Below are positions 45,648-57,969 of a stretch of DNA of 64,000 bases, in pieces (position 1 is the first letter of the stretch; the number at the start of each line of letters is the position of its first letter). Source of the DNA: Lepeophtheirus salmonis (lineage: Eukaryota > Arthropoda > Copepoda > Siphonostomatoida > Caligidae). Location: positions 9,364,805 through 9,428,804 of the forward strand of contig NC_052132.2 in NCBI RefSeq assembly GCF_016086655.4, in the 5' to 3' direction. The notes under the pieces were generated by a model. The model was given only the letters and a program-made list of their open reading frames with translations, was not told the origin of the DNA and did no database searches. The translations under genes were made by a program, and so were the position numbers.

Positions 45648-46422
45648 TATGATATTTTTTTGGGCCTCCAAAGTCATTAAACGCCTGTTTTTAACTGAGA
45701 TCAAACATCCCTTTCTCTTTCTATATCTCTCTCCTTCTCTCTGTGTATTTGCTCTTCTCTTCTCCACATGTATCTTTCTACATCCCTCGTTCTGTCTCTT
45801 TTCTTTTATCTTTAATCTTTTTTTCTATTCCCCTTTATTCAGCACTTCAACGTGGACACCTTCTGCTACTATATATTTAATATAAACCTATTTATATAAG
45901 TAATTATATAACAGTGTTAATCATTTTTCGAGACCGCCTCCCAAAAAAAAAGATGAAAGTAGGTAACACTTCCTCCTACAAATCAAAAATATTATGTTTG
46001 AATTTTCTAGCTAGTAGTATATATACTTTTTTTACTTACATTTTTCAAATGAAATCGCAAAAAACAGATCTGTAAAATAATACATGATAAATTGTAACTT
46101 TTTGAACAATAATCGTCTATTCTTTTCCCATTTCTTTAAATTTAAATGGTGCTGTTGTATTTTAAGTAAATAAAAATAAATAATTTTGCCTCTCTTTGAT
46201 AGAAAAATTATTTCATTCAATGGAAATATTACCATAGTTTCATATTTTACTTGCAGAGGGTGCATCCGTAGCAGGTTGAATAGAAGGGAATAAAAACAAA
46301 GAATGAAGGTAGAAGAAGAAAAGGATAGAAGGGACGGAGAAGAGAAGGATAAAGGGGAAAGGAACTTTTTTTTGGTAAATGAATAACCTATTGATGACTT
46401 CGGAGGCCGAAAAAATATCATA
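45648..46422. mobile_element. foldback-like element with long inverted arms
   Basis: 775 bp. The left arm begins TATGATATTTTTTTGGGCCT, then CCAAAGTCATTAAACG. The right arm, read on the minus strand, begins TATGATATTTTTTCGGCCTC, then CGAAGTCATCAATAGG. Similarity continues as a pyrimidine-rich stretch (CTTTC, CTCTT, TTCTTTTATC) for about 150-200 bp in each arm. That is why open stretches starting MIFFWASK (plus, 45649) and MIFFRPPKS (minus, 46421) mirror each other. I could not define a target-site duplication. No transposase is present. The centre (about 45890-46230) is AT-rich and unassigned. Confidence 0.6.
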
Positions 46423-46589
46423 GGAAGATTTTTTTATTATTTTATACTTCTATAACCTAAATTTCAGACTGATTGTTTTGGATTCCGTGTGTGATAACAC
46501 GAAGAAAAAAATTATAAATATATATAACATTATATTAGTAATCAATGATGGTTTTTAAAATTATACAAGCTGTGTAGTATTTAATGTTT

Positions 46590-47490
46590 TTTTTTTGTTT
46601 TTTTAAATTTTTAACAATAAAATATAAAATAATCCCCATGAGCACAAACAAAAGCACTTTAAACCACGACTTGCCCTCTTGGTCCATCCTTGCAGCCAAG
46701 GCTACCATATGGGTTTTATAAAATCTCTCCAGTATTCCATTGGACTTGGGATAAGCTGTAGTGAACAAACTGTTTTACCCAAAGACTTCTCCCAGTCTCC
46801 TCCCAGGTCCTCCTGTAAATTGAGCTCCTCTTTTGGAGTGAACAGAAGCAAGGATGCCAAATCTTGATATCCACCCCGAAAAGCAAGACTCCACAAGGTT
46901 CTCAGCTTTAGTATCACATATAGGAATAACTACAGTCCATCTTGTGGACTATCTAAAACTGCTAAAAGATACCTGTAACCATTTGATGGAGGTAAGGGTC
47001 CAAAAACATATATGTGAAGTCTACAAAATGTTGGAGGATCAGAAAAATATGAAGTAGGACCAGACAGCCTTGGGTGAGTTACCGCTTTGTTCTTCCGACA
47101 AGATAGTCACTCTTGTGTTCATTTTTTGACGGGTTCTCTCAAGTTAGGTAAGGCGTATGACTTCGAGTCCTCACGTAAAGTAGCTTTAAAACTAGATGTA
47201 AAAGAACGTGAGCTAAATATATTATTTCTTTATGTGACTTGTTTGATGAGACTATAATTCTGAAATTTCTTCCTGCCCCATAACTGACCAGAACACCACT
47301 TCTAAACTTCCTAATAACAAAAGACATTGCTTTAAAATCCGGACTACAAGTGTCGTTTGAAGGCCGGTCCTGTTACACCTCTTTTAGGAGGGGAAACATT
47401 TTGGATCTGACTGATCTATCAGTCTCGAAAGGGGTCAGCGTCGTCGTTTTCTTTTCCCGACTCGTGTTTAATCTGCATACGAGTATACTC
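46590..47490 (-). pseudogene. Ty3/gypsy pol remnant: RNase H tail and integrase
   Basis: Minus strand. At 47422-47481 the frame reads KHESGKENDDADPFRD, the linker after RNase H (usual 'V.GKEN.VADALSR'). Further on, near 47060-47110, a CRKNKAVTH piece corresponds to the 'C..CQ..K..RH' zinc-binding end. GPLPPSNGYRYLLAVLD near 46955-47005 marks the start of the integrase core with its first aspartate. FRGGYQDL near 46870 and DLGGDWEKSL near 46790 continue it. TAYPKSNGILERFYKTHM near 46705-46760 carries the third acidic residue (usual TAYHPQSNG..ER). The tail SWFKVLLFVLMGI follows near 46630-46675. Frames change repeatedly and stops are present, so the copy is dead. No LTR was recognised. Confidence 0.72.
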
Positions 47491-47499
47491 AGAGAGCCC

Positions 47500-50400
47500 A
47501 ATTGGGTAATGATTGCCGTCTTGTGTGCGTTTTGAATCATTCGTAAAAGAATATAATCTACTCTTAATTTTATGAAAAAATCATTCTATGTACCATATTA
47601 CAGTTTTAAATAAATATTCAAATACATACTAGAACGGGTAAAAACAAAGGAAAATAAAAAAACAAATAAGCGAGTCAATACAATCATTTATAAGAATTAA
47701 CTTTTGAATCCAAATGTTTTAAGAAAGTTTATCAATAAAAAGTTATCATGTACGCTTAAACTATATTTTATATTCACATCATAGTTTATAATGTCTCATT
47801 TTAAATTATATTTCCAAGAAAAACAAAGTTTATGATTAAAATAGCTGATTAAATCAAATTATCATTATTTCCTTTGTGTCAATAGTGTTTTTTAACCTGT
47901 TAAACCTTCTTATATTTTCTTCTTTCATTTTTAGTTATGTGATAATAACTTATCTCTATATTTATATGATTAAACCTTACTTTTGAAATAATATTTCAAA
48001 CTTTTTTAATAAAATGTTACTCATGTTTACTATTCTAATAACATTTATATTTTGGAATATATACGCTACATACCTACACATATCTATTTTAATTTGTTGA
48101 TTTAAACTCATGTTGACAATTATAAACATCTTTATTAATAAAATAATTTTTATTTTTGTACATTTGAAACACTCTTTTGTAACAACGAGCGTGCGTAGTT
48201 ATTGCACAACGAGTCATAAATAAATAACTATTTCAATAACGCAAGTTTCCATAAAAAAGTTTGCATATGACTTCTCTGGCGGGTGAAAACTTGCTGTCAA
48301 AATGCATTAAACAAATTTAAAGGATGGGAATTTTAAATTCATTACAAGTTTTGACCTCCGTTTTTTGGAAACCCTGAGATCTTTGTTTATATAGGGTGCA
48401 CTGTATATAGTGCTCTCTGATGTATATCATAATCAATGTTTTCGTATTTATGAACTGTAGAAGACATTTTGCGTATTGTATCAAGCTTGTATATAGGGAG
48501 AACTGTCTGGTATAAAAAATAACTAAATGTGTAATTTCATGGCGGTTAGCTACGACTATGTGCAGGTTGAAGCACAGTCAGCAAGAGACTAAAGTACTCC
48601 TTGGCTCATTACATTATTTTTGTTATATCTGTTTTTCTATATCTTATTATTCTTATTTCGAATGTTGAGAAGATAAAACCTAACAAATGATATAAGTAGT
48701 GATAAAAGTTGTGTTTATTTCGGGGATGTTCAAAAAAATAAACCTAAAATTAATAGTGTAAATAGCTTAGATTTCACAACGTTTCATCATATCACCAATA
48801 ATCAGCTGCGACAAGGGAAAATAGGAAAAGGAAATAAACAAGAACATTGCCAAGAATGACTCGAATATCTATTCACAATTTTACACGAAGTACAACAAAG
48901 ACTTACACTTATAACTCTGCAAATCCTCAAGGTTACTCTCTGTCTTTTATGTTCACACACAAATATTCAATCAGGTTTTGATAATAATTTCATGTAGCAG
49001 AAAAATAAAGAGTTAAACAATAATGACAACGGTTGATGAAAAGAAAATTCCTACTTAAAATTACCAAATACAAAAAGCAGACCGGCTAATTAATACACAG
49101 GATTTACTTTACTAGAAATAGGAATAAATACCTACTTGTGAGGCTGCATATGAAAAATGGAGTTAACTTTTAAATGATCGAAGCAAAATTTGTCTTCACA
49201 CACACAATTAATTACTCTGACAGATGCTCAGCACTACTTGTACTAATGAGTATTTTTTCCGGTTTTACCGCAAAACGGCGCCACTCTCAATTCATATTGT
49301 AAAAAAATAACGTTTACACACCTTTATAGATGTATTTGTAGAGAGATTATTAATTGTTTTGATATTAATTTACTGGCTTAAAAGGTACTCCAACTTAGAA
49401 ATGTAATATGTGTAATCGATAGCTCAATGTCGATTTAATGATCACAAGTACTCTTGAACAACAAATGTATTTTATATATTTTGTTTATTAGTACTCATAC
49501 GTGTAATTTTTTTAAATAACTTTCAAGTATATTTAAACTTACTATTATTACCTGTAATTGAGCTTGTATTTGATATAAATAAAAGTATAAATAATTTTAT
49601 AAAAATAAAAGTAATATGACGACTCTAAATTTGAAATTCGTTTTAAAGAAAATGTAGAAAAAAAACTTTGGAATAAGTTTTCAAAATGAATTAATTTGAA
49701 CAAATATAGTGTAAAAATAAATGAATTTTTTGTTTAAAGTATACTGGGGAAAGTATAGAGTGTAGATAAGTTAATTGCATAAAGTGGGGCAATCACTGAT
49801 TAACGTTATATCGACTTATATAACACACAAGGAATTCCATGATTTTGTATAAAGCTACATACATCATTAACAATAATTGGTGAGTATTTGATTAAGGAGG
49901 AAACACGTGGAATTGAAAAGTTATTTCATATATCCTAGATTCCTTCAATAAAAAGAAGTAACAAGGAGGTGGAGTTGCAGCAATTTCTACTATCTTGCCT
50001 AAAGCAATTGGACTTAGTATACTTAACTATAAGTCTTACGTTACAAATAAATTGACCTGAAAGGAAGCAATAAATAGCATGGAGTTAAGAGGCATACTTA
50101 TTCCGTCCACGTTAAGATACATGGATTTAGAAAGGAATATCCTTACAAAGGTACATCAACATTTGATCATGGCATAAAGTTACGGTATTCCCAGGAGAAA
50201 TTGATTAGGTACATTACAATTTTAAATTGCAATATCAGAATCTTCAATATACATAAAAATAGGCCAATCCTAAATATTTAAATTTATGACTTTTTTGGTA
50301 TTTTAGATTTTTTTGTTGTTGATATTTTATATTTGTCCTATTTTTTTTTTTTTTTCCTGATTATTTATTGTATAGATTTTACTTATGTTGTATTTATTTT

Positions 50401-51900
50401 ATTATAAATGATAAATTAAAACCATTAAAAAAAGTTAACAGAAGTAAAGAAATTTGCAGTTTGCAGACATAATATCAAGTAGTATTCATGCCAAATGTTA
50501 GGTTTCTAGTTATAAAAATAAAAAACTTACAATTTTTTATTTATTATTATTCTTTCAAATATACAAAATTCCCAAACAAAGATCAATGATTTAAACTACA
50601 AAGTTACAATTATTTATTTTTTATTAAAAAGGGTCCATTGCTGTATTTATTAAAAAATAAAAATAAAAACATGTTATTCATACAAAATGGATATCATATT
50701 TTTTTCGTAATTAAGTAAGAATTTAGTCTTTTATACTGGGAAAGTAACTACTCTGTGTTTTACAAACTAATATATGTACAACATTATGTTGAAGTAATAC
50801 TTAGAAAATGTATGAGCGGTCGGTTTAACCTTGCATAAATGTGGGACTATAAGTAATTTAATAGTTGAGTGAGAGTTTTTTTCTTCATTAGAGATATGAT
50901 TGGTAATAAATTATCCTCCTAATGTTTAGTAAACAAATCCAATACTTATTGATTAATTGATTCTACTTTTTTGATCAAGTTTAGTTAGGAGTAGTATTGT
51001 TTGGTATACCGTAGGAATGGTTTTCGGGTATTTTTTGCTGAAATGGTAATTTGAGGTGATGAATCTTTGGACTGGAGTAAACATGGGTAATAGTTCGGTA
51101 TTTAAAAGATAATCATTGATATTCAAGTATTTTTTATTACCACCGGGAAATCAATAAGAAAGTATTATCTCATTAATCAATTTATGTATTTTATAGATAT
51201 TTAATTAAAAATAAGCAATAATACAAAATATTCTTACAATGTCCTCTTTTAAAAATAGAAATTTATTACAAGAACCAAGAAGAAATAAAATTTCATTTTA
51301 TAAGTCAAACTGACAACACATGTTATTATTCAAAAATATTAGCTTTGCATCATTTTCATGCATCAATGTATTTCTCCTTTTTGTGATGACCAAATAAACC
51401 GTGGAAAAAATATTTTTCATAAAACGGAGTTTCCTTGAATAATAAGTACTTTGACTTAGTCTATAAAGTAAAGGATATTAAAACTTCTGGTCATCTCACC
51501 AATGAAGTTTTTAACATCAGTGAAAGGTCTCTTATCAATAAATTAAAGTACTAATTTCACCTTTACTTGTTATTAAAAACGTCGTTGGATTAGCTTGACG
51601 AATAAAAGTAGAAAGTAAATTACCATTATATAACATGATTTTTAGCATATTTAAATAAATTTGGTATGAATGTATAAGAACAGAAAATATCTTAGAATGT
51701 ATTACTTACTTCTTCTTGTTTATAAAAATGAGAAAACATTGAAGCAACCCTGTGTGGCCACTTATGCGACCCCAAATTTGCCTGGTCTGTCTTTGTAGTG
51801 GTAAGTTTAAGAAGGAAATGGACAGGATTTTTGTCATTCTTATCCTCTTTGTGCAAGTCTATCATTTTTGCATTCATTTCCTCAAGTTAAAAATTTACGT
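47500..51900. other. AT-rich DNA, no supported gene
   Basis: Contains a less AT-rich patch at 48180-48600 with a short hairpin-plus-motif that recurs near 53.4 kb. It also holds the inverted copy of the 7.9-kb motif at 48179-48194, and an unconvincing protein-like stretch near 49960-50150 on the plus strand. No exon is supported. Confidence 0.4.
48393..48430. repeat. small hairpin next to CTGATGTATATCAT, copy 1
   Basis: GGGTGCACTGTATATAGTGC can pair as GCACT / AGTGC and is followed by CTGATGTATATCAT at 48417-48430. The copy at 53360-53404 has the same layout. Confidence 0.5.
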
Positions 51901-51919
51901 TTTTTTCGTCCCAAAATGT

Positions 51920-52560
51920 AAATTTCTTATAACGTGGATCTAAAATCGTAGCCTTTGGAAGTAATTTACATTTTTTTCTGAAGACGATAACTTTGTGATT
52001 AGGTTTTCCTTAATTTACTTACAGATATTTAACCAAACATTGATACCAGTGACATGTTTTTCCTGGTTAATCTCAAAATGGCATAATAATGGGGGTACAG
52101 GACTTTTATGACTTGTTTACGGAAAACAGTCCTCAAGAGAAATCGGTTCAATATTTTTTTTTTAAACTGACATTTTTTCCATAAAAATCAAAATAGTTCA
52201 ATTTATTCCAGTAAGAGTTCTAACATCACATCCCAGAAGTATTGTTCTAGCAAGTTGGGCAATCCAGAATGAGAAACAAATTATCCATGTGCAACAGGAA
52301 TTAAGATTCATGAAGTAGTCTCTTTGCATTTGTGCTTCGCCTTGTCAATGTTACAATTGACCTAACATTATTGATAAGGTCATCCAATTCAGTATTATTC
52401 TTTATCCGTTTTGAGCTAACAAACTAAGGGAGTGAACAAAGCAGCTACTATGCTGGATGTTGGATTTGACTGCCCAAATCAAAACATGTGGATTGTTGGT
52501 TGTGCTAGTAACAACTTGATGGATAGTTCGTGTATCGTATTTTCAATGAAAGATGAACGT
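51920..52560 (-). pseudogene. hAT transposase middle region
   Basis: Minus strand. QVVTSTTNNPHVLI near 52490-52530 corresponds to the '..TDNA.NM' segment before the catalytic core loop. SSCFVHSLSLLAQNG near 52415-52460 is the CAAH.LNL block. LDDLINNVRSIVTLTRRS near 52340-52395 is the helix after it, open to KRLLHE. LILDCPTC near 52255-52275 is the 'L..D..TRWNS' region (usual DCPTRWNST). EINQEKHVTGINVW near 52040-52080 matches the later 'FE.AT......VT' block. Frames change four or more times and stops occur. Neither the N-terminal zinc finger nor the C-terminal dimerisation domain is here. The plus-strand piece at 30930-31830 carries the complementary end of a hAT protein. Confidence 0.62.
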
Positions 52561-52569
52561 TATATGAAT

Positions 52570-53970
52570 TATTGGTTGTCATAATTGAATTTGCTTAAAA
52601 ACAAAGGGTTCACCTCAATAGCTGACGGCAATGTACAGTTTGAGTTTTTGTGTTTATGCATTAAATATAGAAGAAGGGTTGTAAATTATCATTTCATACT
52701 TGTTATCATTTGAAATGTAGGTATACAGTAAAAGCTAATTAAAAATTATCTGTCAGTTACTGAAGTTTAACATATACTTGAGTGCACATTTTGATAAAGA
52801 TAAAGTATTTTTTATCTTTTGACCAGTTTAATTTAATATATTTTTTATACTTTAAAGATATAAGTGTATAATTCGGAATAGAAGTTGTTTGAAAACATAT
52901 TTAGTAAAAATAATAAAAAAATATATTTTTTGTAAATTGAAAAAAAAAACCTTTAAAAATATAGAAATAATAATCCTACATTTTATATACCTTAGAATAA
53001 AATGTTTTAAATAGAGGTACTTTTATAAAACTTCAAAGAAATATAGAAACTGATGCATGAAATTACATTATTATGATTATACTCCAAGTACATATATTGA
53101 CTATTTCAGTTTAAACATATAGTTAAAATAATTTTCTATAGTAGGACGGTGTGTTAGTCATCTTTTTAGAAATTTCGATTACGGTGAGTGGGGAAAATTG
53201 TGTTGTGGTATGATAATAAGCAGTGCAAAATGTCACTGATTAACAATGTCATCTTTATGTTGAAAATCTGGGTAGAAGTTAAAAGGAAAGTAAAGGGTCT
53301 ATGTATATATATTAATAAGTATAGTTTATATGTCGTATTTCTGTATTAAAGAAAATGATGGGGGCACTCTATACTCTTGATAGAGTCCCCCTGATGTATA
53401 TCATTAACATATTTTGATCGTAAAAATAATAATGTAGATTTACGAAGACAAAAAAACTTATAGGAGGCTTGCATGAAAATTTGAAATTTGTTTGGGGATT
53501 TCCATGGAAATGCTGGATTTACATTACTTAATTCGGAGAAAACAGTTTCATGTCATTTTTATTTAATGTAGATATATTTTTTATCCTCTACTTAGTTTTA
53601 GTTTTTACTCAATCGGTGGATTCGTTAAATCATTATCACCTTCAATATTTATAACTGCAATATATGAAAGTACTTAGTCTTAATTTTTACCCCCTCTATT
53701 TTTTCCAATAATTATTATCTATTTTCTGGAGTACTATATAGAAAAATATTCATATACTGGAATTTAAATTGTCCAATTGAATTGAAGGTATTTAAAAATA
53801 TCATCTTTTACACAACCCTGTACTCTGTAATTTTCCTTTTATTCTCTTAATGTATAAGAAAGTCGGTTATTTTTTTGGTTTTTTAAATCATATTTTTTAC
53901 GAGTACAAATTTTGGTATTGGTTAGTTCATAAACATTATAAATACATGACATGAAATTTCAATGATAAAA
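52570..53970. other. AT-rich DNA, no gene seen
   Basis: Contains the second copy of a small hairpin-plus-motif repeat at 53360-53404. Otherwise nothing supported. Confidence 0.45.
53360..53404. repeat. hairpin next to CTGATGTATATCAT, copy 2
   Basis: GGGGGCACTCTAT at 53360-53372 pairs with ATAGAGTCCCCC at 53380-53391 with one bulged base and a 7-base loop. CTGATGTATATCAT at 53391-53404 follows directly. Confidence 0.6.
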
Positions 53971-53974
53971 GTTC

Positions 53975-55325
53975 TAGTCTATTTTATTGGCAGTTAGAGC
54001 CCTACAAAGAAAAATGGACCTTGCATTCAAGGGAAGGGTCTTGGGAAACGGGGAATTAACCAACCTGTTTTTTGCAGACGATTGCACGGTCAAACTAAAA
54101 AGCAACAAATTTGAGGAAAAAAGAGAAAACCTTGATACAATCCTGAAAGAATATGGAAAAGACTCTGGTTTAGTAATTAATGATAATAAAACACATATAT
54201 TGACAAACTCTAGGGAAAAAATAAAAAAAATTAGCGCTTCTTATCTCGTTCAAAAAACATTAGTCCTTTGTCAATGTGGTTGAAATGGAGTACTGGAGAT
54301 CCAAGAAAATATACGTCGGATAGATGAGAAAATATCTCACTCAATAATATAAATCCAGAAGCACAAACTTGGGGTTCTTGATAAAATCAAATGTTGGAAT
54401 ATGACAATACTCTCAGGAATTAATCAGATTCTTCGATGCACTCCTTTCGACAAATTGAAGGCCCAAGATTGGAAGAGTAAGAGTTATGAGTATGTGAGCG
54501 CTCCAAAATCAATCAGTCACGTGAGACTTTTCTTAGCAAAGGTTAGAGGGGGGTACTCAGAATGATGGAATACCTAGTTTCACTGGGTATTTTGACTTTC
54601 TCCTGATAGAAGAGAGGACATCTTGTTGATTATCATTGGAAAACACTCTACATCGAAGCATTCAGAAGGAACATCACGAATACGCCGACATCATCTCCAT
54701 TGAAGTAATTAAAGCAATACAACGACCCCCTCAAGGTGTATTGGAGGTCAGTTGGGGGGGGGAGAATGACTCTCAAGTTAGAAACTCATAGGTAGAAATA
54801 GGTCTTCTTAATAAGATCAAAGAAGAACTGGGTCTTAACATCATAAATGATGTAATTACCAAGGATATGATCTACCATCAGATCGTGAGTAGGCTACGCA
54901 GTTCCCTCCTAAGGGTCTTCAGACCAACCAAACAAAAACAACACTTCATCTAAGACTAGTAGTACTAGTTTTTAGCAATGAAGCAATTAAGGAGAATCTG
55001 AGAAAAATACACCCTTCATATGATCTGTGTAACAATTTGAAATGCAAAATAAAGGATAGAACTACCCAAAAACAATATGTGAGGTAGATTCGATTCATAT
55101 CTAAAAGGCAAATGGTTTATAATGGTTGAACGACTCACTCACTACCTAGGGAGAGGGCCCATCCAAGAAGAAAAAAATTATGGCTTTAATGACATGGCTC
55201 TTCCTTTCAGAATTGGATCCAAATCCATTGCAAAATTGCAAAACATGATTGCAAGGTCCAATTATGAAAACGTTAAACCTCACAAAAATATAGTCTACGC
55301 AGCTTTTAAGGAATTTTGCTTTTTA
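53975..55325 (+). pseudogene. LINE reverse-transcriptase remnant, second family
   Basis: Starts near 53987 and is open for 98 codons, reading ELTNLFFADDCTVKLKS, where FADD is reverse-transcriptase motif C. LDTILKEYGKDSGLVINDNK follows, the usual helix and 'SGL.IN..KT' block (motif D). Beyond 54283 the protein is broken by stops and frameshifts but still has segments such as LNIINDVITKDMIYHQIVSR near 54830-54890 and LTHYLGRGPIQEEK near 55130-55170. The motif C surroundings differ from the LINE at 28.7 kb, so it is another family. Motifs A and B are absent, consistent with 5' truncation at insertion. No clear poly-A tail. Confidence 0.7.
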
Positions 55326-55329
55326 TCAT

Positions 55330-57605
55330 GCGTGTTGGGATTTTTTTTCTTTAAATTAGATATTTATTTTCTAATTTGTCGGATGCAATTTTTATTATTA
55401 TTATTATGTTTAATAGATGAAGTTTTTTTTTAACTGCTTCCTGATTTTTGTTTTCTTTTTAAGATTGTATTATTTCTAATATGAAGTGTTGTAGTTGTTA
55501 TCTTGACCCGAATCTGATAACAGGTTTATTCTTTTCGTTGTAGCACCCTTAGCTGTGGTTCTTGGAGCAGGGGGAGAAAATGTTTTATACTAGTGAGGAT
55601 TTTTGGGGGAGTTATCTTCCATATTATTAAAACAAAATTTGTCTGATAGGTAACGCCTCATTACTTTGGATAATACTGGATACTAATGCTACTAAGGATT
55701 TAAATAAAGCATAATAATAAGTGTAAAAAATGAAATCCTTTATTTTTAAAGGATAATAAAACTTCAAATTATTTTAATCTCCTCACAAATCCAAACAGTT
55801 CTCACATGACTGTCAGACTTGACAATTTCCATTGTTATATCCACATTTTCTACAATTGTTTTTCAAGAGCGTGGTCCATCTTTGACATCAAAATTACTGG
55901 AACGTAATTAGCAAGTCTAAAATTGCTTATGGTTGGCTGTTATATTATTAGGACCATAATTACTATTTATATTTGCAACCGCCTGGTTTGTGTTTTCGTC
56001 TATATCGAAAAAAAAAACCCTATAAAAAAATTATGTATTTTCTGTTTGTAATGCCCATTTTGGACACACACTCAAAAATACTTATCCTAAAAATAAATGA
56101 AAAAGTTTGGAATGTTTTTTAAATACAAAATCTTGTCTTTCTAATACTATCTAGTGTACATCGAATACAATTATACAAAACAAGATAAAAATTACGAAAG
56201 TCATCATATATTGGAAAATTACTGTTTTTTTAACATCAATTGTTTAATTTTGTATTAATAATTTTTGTATTCATTTTTTTTCAACAATAAAAGATATATA
56301 AGGAGAGGTTTTTTTAAGCCACTCTATGGAGCAAAATGAGAGTATAAATTTTGTAAATTGTAACAATATCATATTATTTTTTCTTTTTGAAATAAAATAA
56401 AAAAGATTATGCAGGCTGTACGTAGTTCATCAAAATTCCCTTACCCTTCTCGTTTTCTTTTTGCCTCCTAGGGAGACTTTAAAAAATATTTAGTCTTTAT
56501 TGGTTAGAAAAATAGGTATTAAAATTTTGTTTCATATAAAATAACTTTGTAATCTTTATTGGCAAAGTAAACTATCGTAGCCTTTTTGTTAAATTTTAAT
56601 AAAGATCTACAACTTAAAAATGAAATCAAATGTCATTTTTTATCTTCTTCATTTTTATAAATGAAAATAAAAAGATAATTGAAGAAGGAGTGGCATTTTG
56701 TAATTGCTAGCTGAATATATATCTTGTAATTCCTAAATTATTGTCATTAGTTTTATATACTTGAGGACAGAACACACAAGTATGAAGTAATCATTAGTAC
56801 GTGAAAGACGAAAAGTCCCAGTGATGATTGGTTGCAGAATTAGAAGTAAAATAATTTAAGGATGGACATCGGAGTACTTCCTGTTCTGAACACCATGGAC
56901 TAATCCATGTAAACTATTTTACAAACGAAGGTGTGTCACAAAAATTATATGGATTTGAAGACCATGACCCAGTCATTGACATCAGCATAGGATTAAATCA
57001 CCAATCAAGATATCCTGGCTATTTGTAAAGTGGCACACAGAAAAATCCAAATTGTTGTTGGCAACAAGGGTGGCTACTGGGAATAAATTATATTTAGTAT
57101 TTTTCATTATAAATATATACACAGATTTTTTTTTTTGTAAAATGAGTTAGGCAGTAATACTTATAATTATTTCGTAAATTATGTCTCTAAATGTTCCTAT
57201 GAAATGAGTCACCCTGTTGATATAAAGTGAGGTTTGCTTATATTTATTGCATCTCAAAGCTGCTCACAACCACGATAATAACTCTTAATGTCATCAATTA
57301 TGCTCTTCCCAAATCATTTTTTTAAATTATCAGGGAGGCCACATTAGTTTTTAGACTATTTTTTATCAAACTGGTGGATAATATTAATTTCATGTTTGGT
57401 TATTTTGTACCATATTATATGAACTAGCCGTAGTTAAAATTCGAAAAAAAATGACATACATAACGTCTTAGGGTCCGTTGAAATCTAAAGACTTACTCAA
57501 TCAATAGTTAAGGAAAGTTGAGTTGTTAAAATAACGATATAAAAATGGATAAACAATTTAATCACAGAACAAAACAAACTTAAGCTCTTTAGCTTAGGTA
57601 CCAGT
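55330..57605. other. AT-rich DNA, no supported gene
   Basis: A patch at 56860-57070 is less AT-rich but translates to nothing I recognise. Otherwise homopolymer-rich DNA. Confidence 0.4.
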
Positions 57606-57614
57606 CTAAAAAAT

Positions 57615-57960
57615 GACACTTGAACGTGATTGCGAAATTGCCATTCACACACTCCAAGATATCAGGGATCTCTAGGACATTTTCTATGCCGTCAGCGAGT
57701 TTAAAACGTTGGAGAGGAACAAGGGCTCAGTCAACAAGAAGGAGGAGTTAAAGAAAACAGCAAAAACATATGCCTTCAAATCTATGAGGGGCCATGCAAC
57801 AGATCTCGGTGGTTCAAACCAGACTGTCCAGTTTTAATTGAATTTTGATTACGGCTACTTTGGAAAAGCTGGCATAGGGTATGACAATTACCTATTCGAA
57901 ATTGCTTTGTCCTACGTGATCATCATTGGGTCACACATCTCGATCAAATTATGAGAAATG
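57615..57960 (+). pseudogene. possible mariner transposase N-terminal fragment
   Basis: Reads IHTLQDIRDL, a stop, DIFYAVSEFKTLERNKGSVN, then KTYAFKSMRGHATDLGGSNQ and TVQF. This resembles the mariner N-terminal domain: a first helix-turn-helix followed by a 'SMR..A.DLG.S..TV' motif. The next stretch, FDYGYFGKAG, may be the 'DLGYKSY' continuation. No catalytic blocks follow. The resemblance is moderate and it could be another helix-turn-helix protein. Confidence 0.38.
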
Positions 57961-57969
57961 TGAAAAACT

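Noticed and set aside
48540..48593. Short ORF beginning ATGGCGGTTAGC in a less AT-rich patch, considered as a first exon
   Set aside because: Only 17 codons, no evident splice donor or promoter, no homology.
49960..50150. Plus-strand reading with QGGGVAAISTILPKAIGLSI, considered as a LINE endonuclease piece
   Set aside because: The GGGVA motif alone is too weak and the catalytic residues are not visible.
56860..57070. Less AT-rich patch considered as a transposase fragment
   Set aside because: No frame gives a recognisable motif on either strand.
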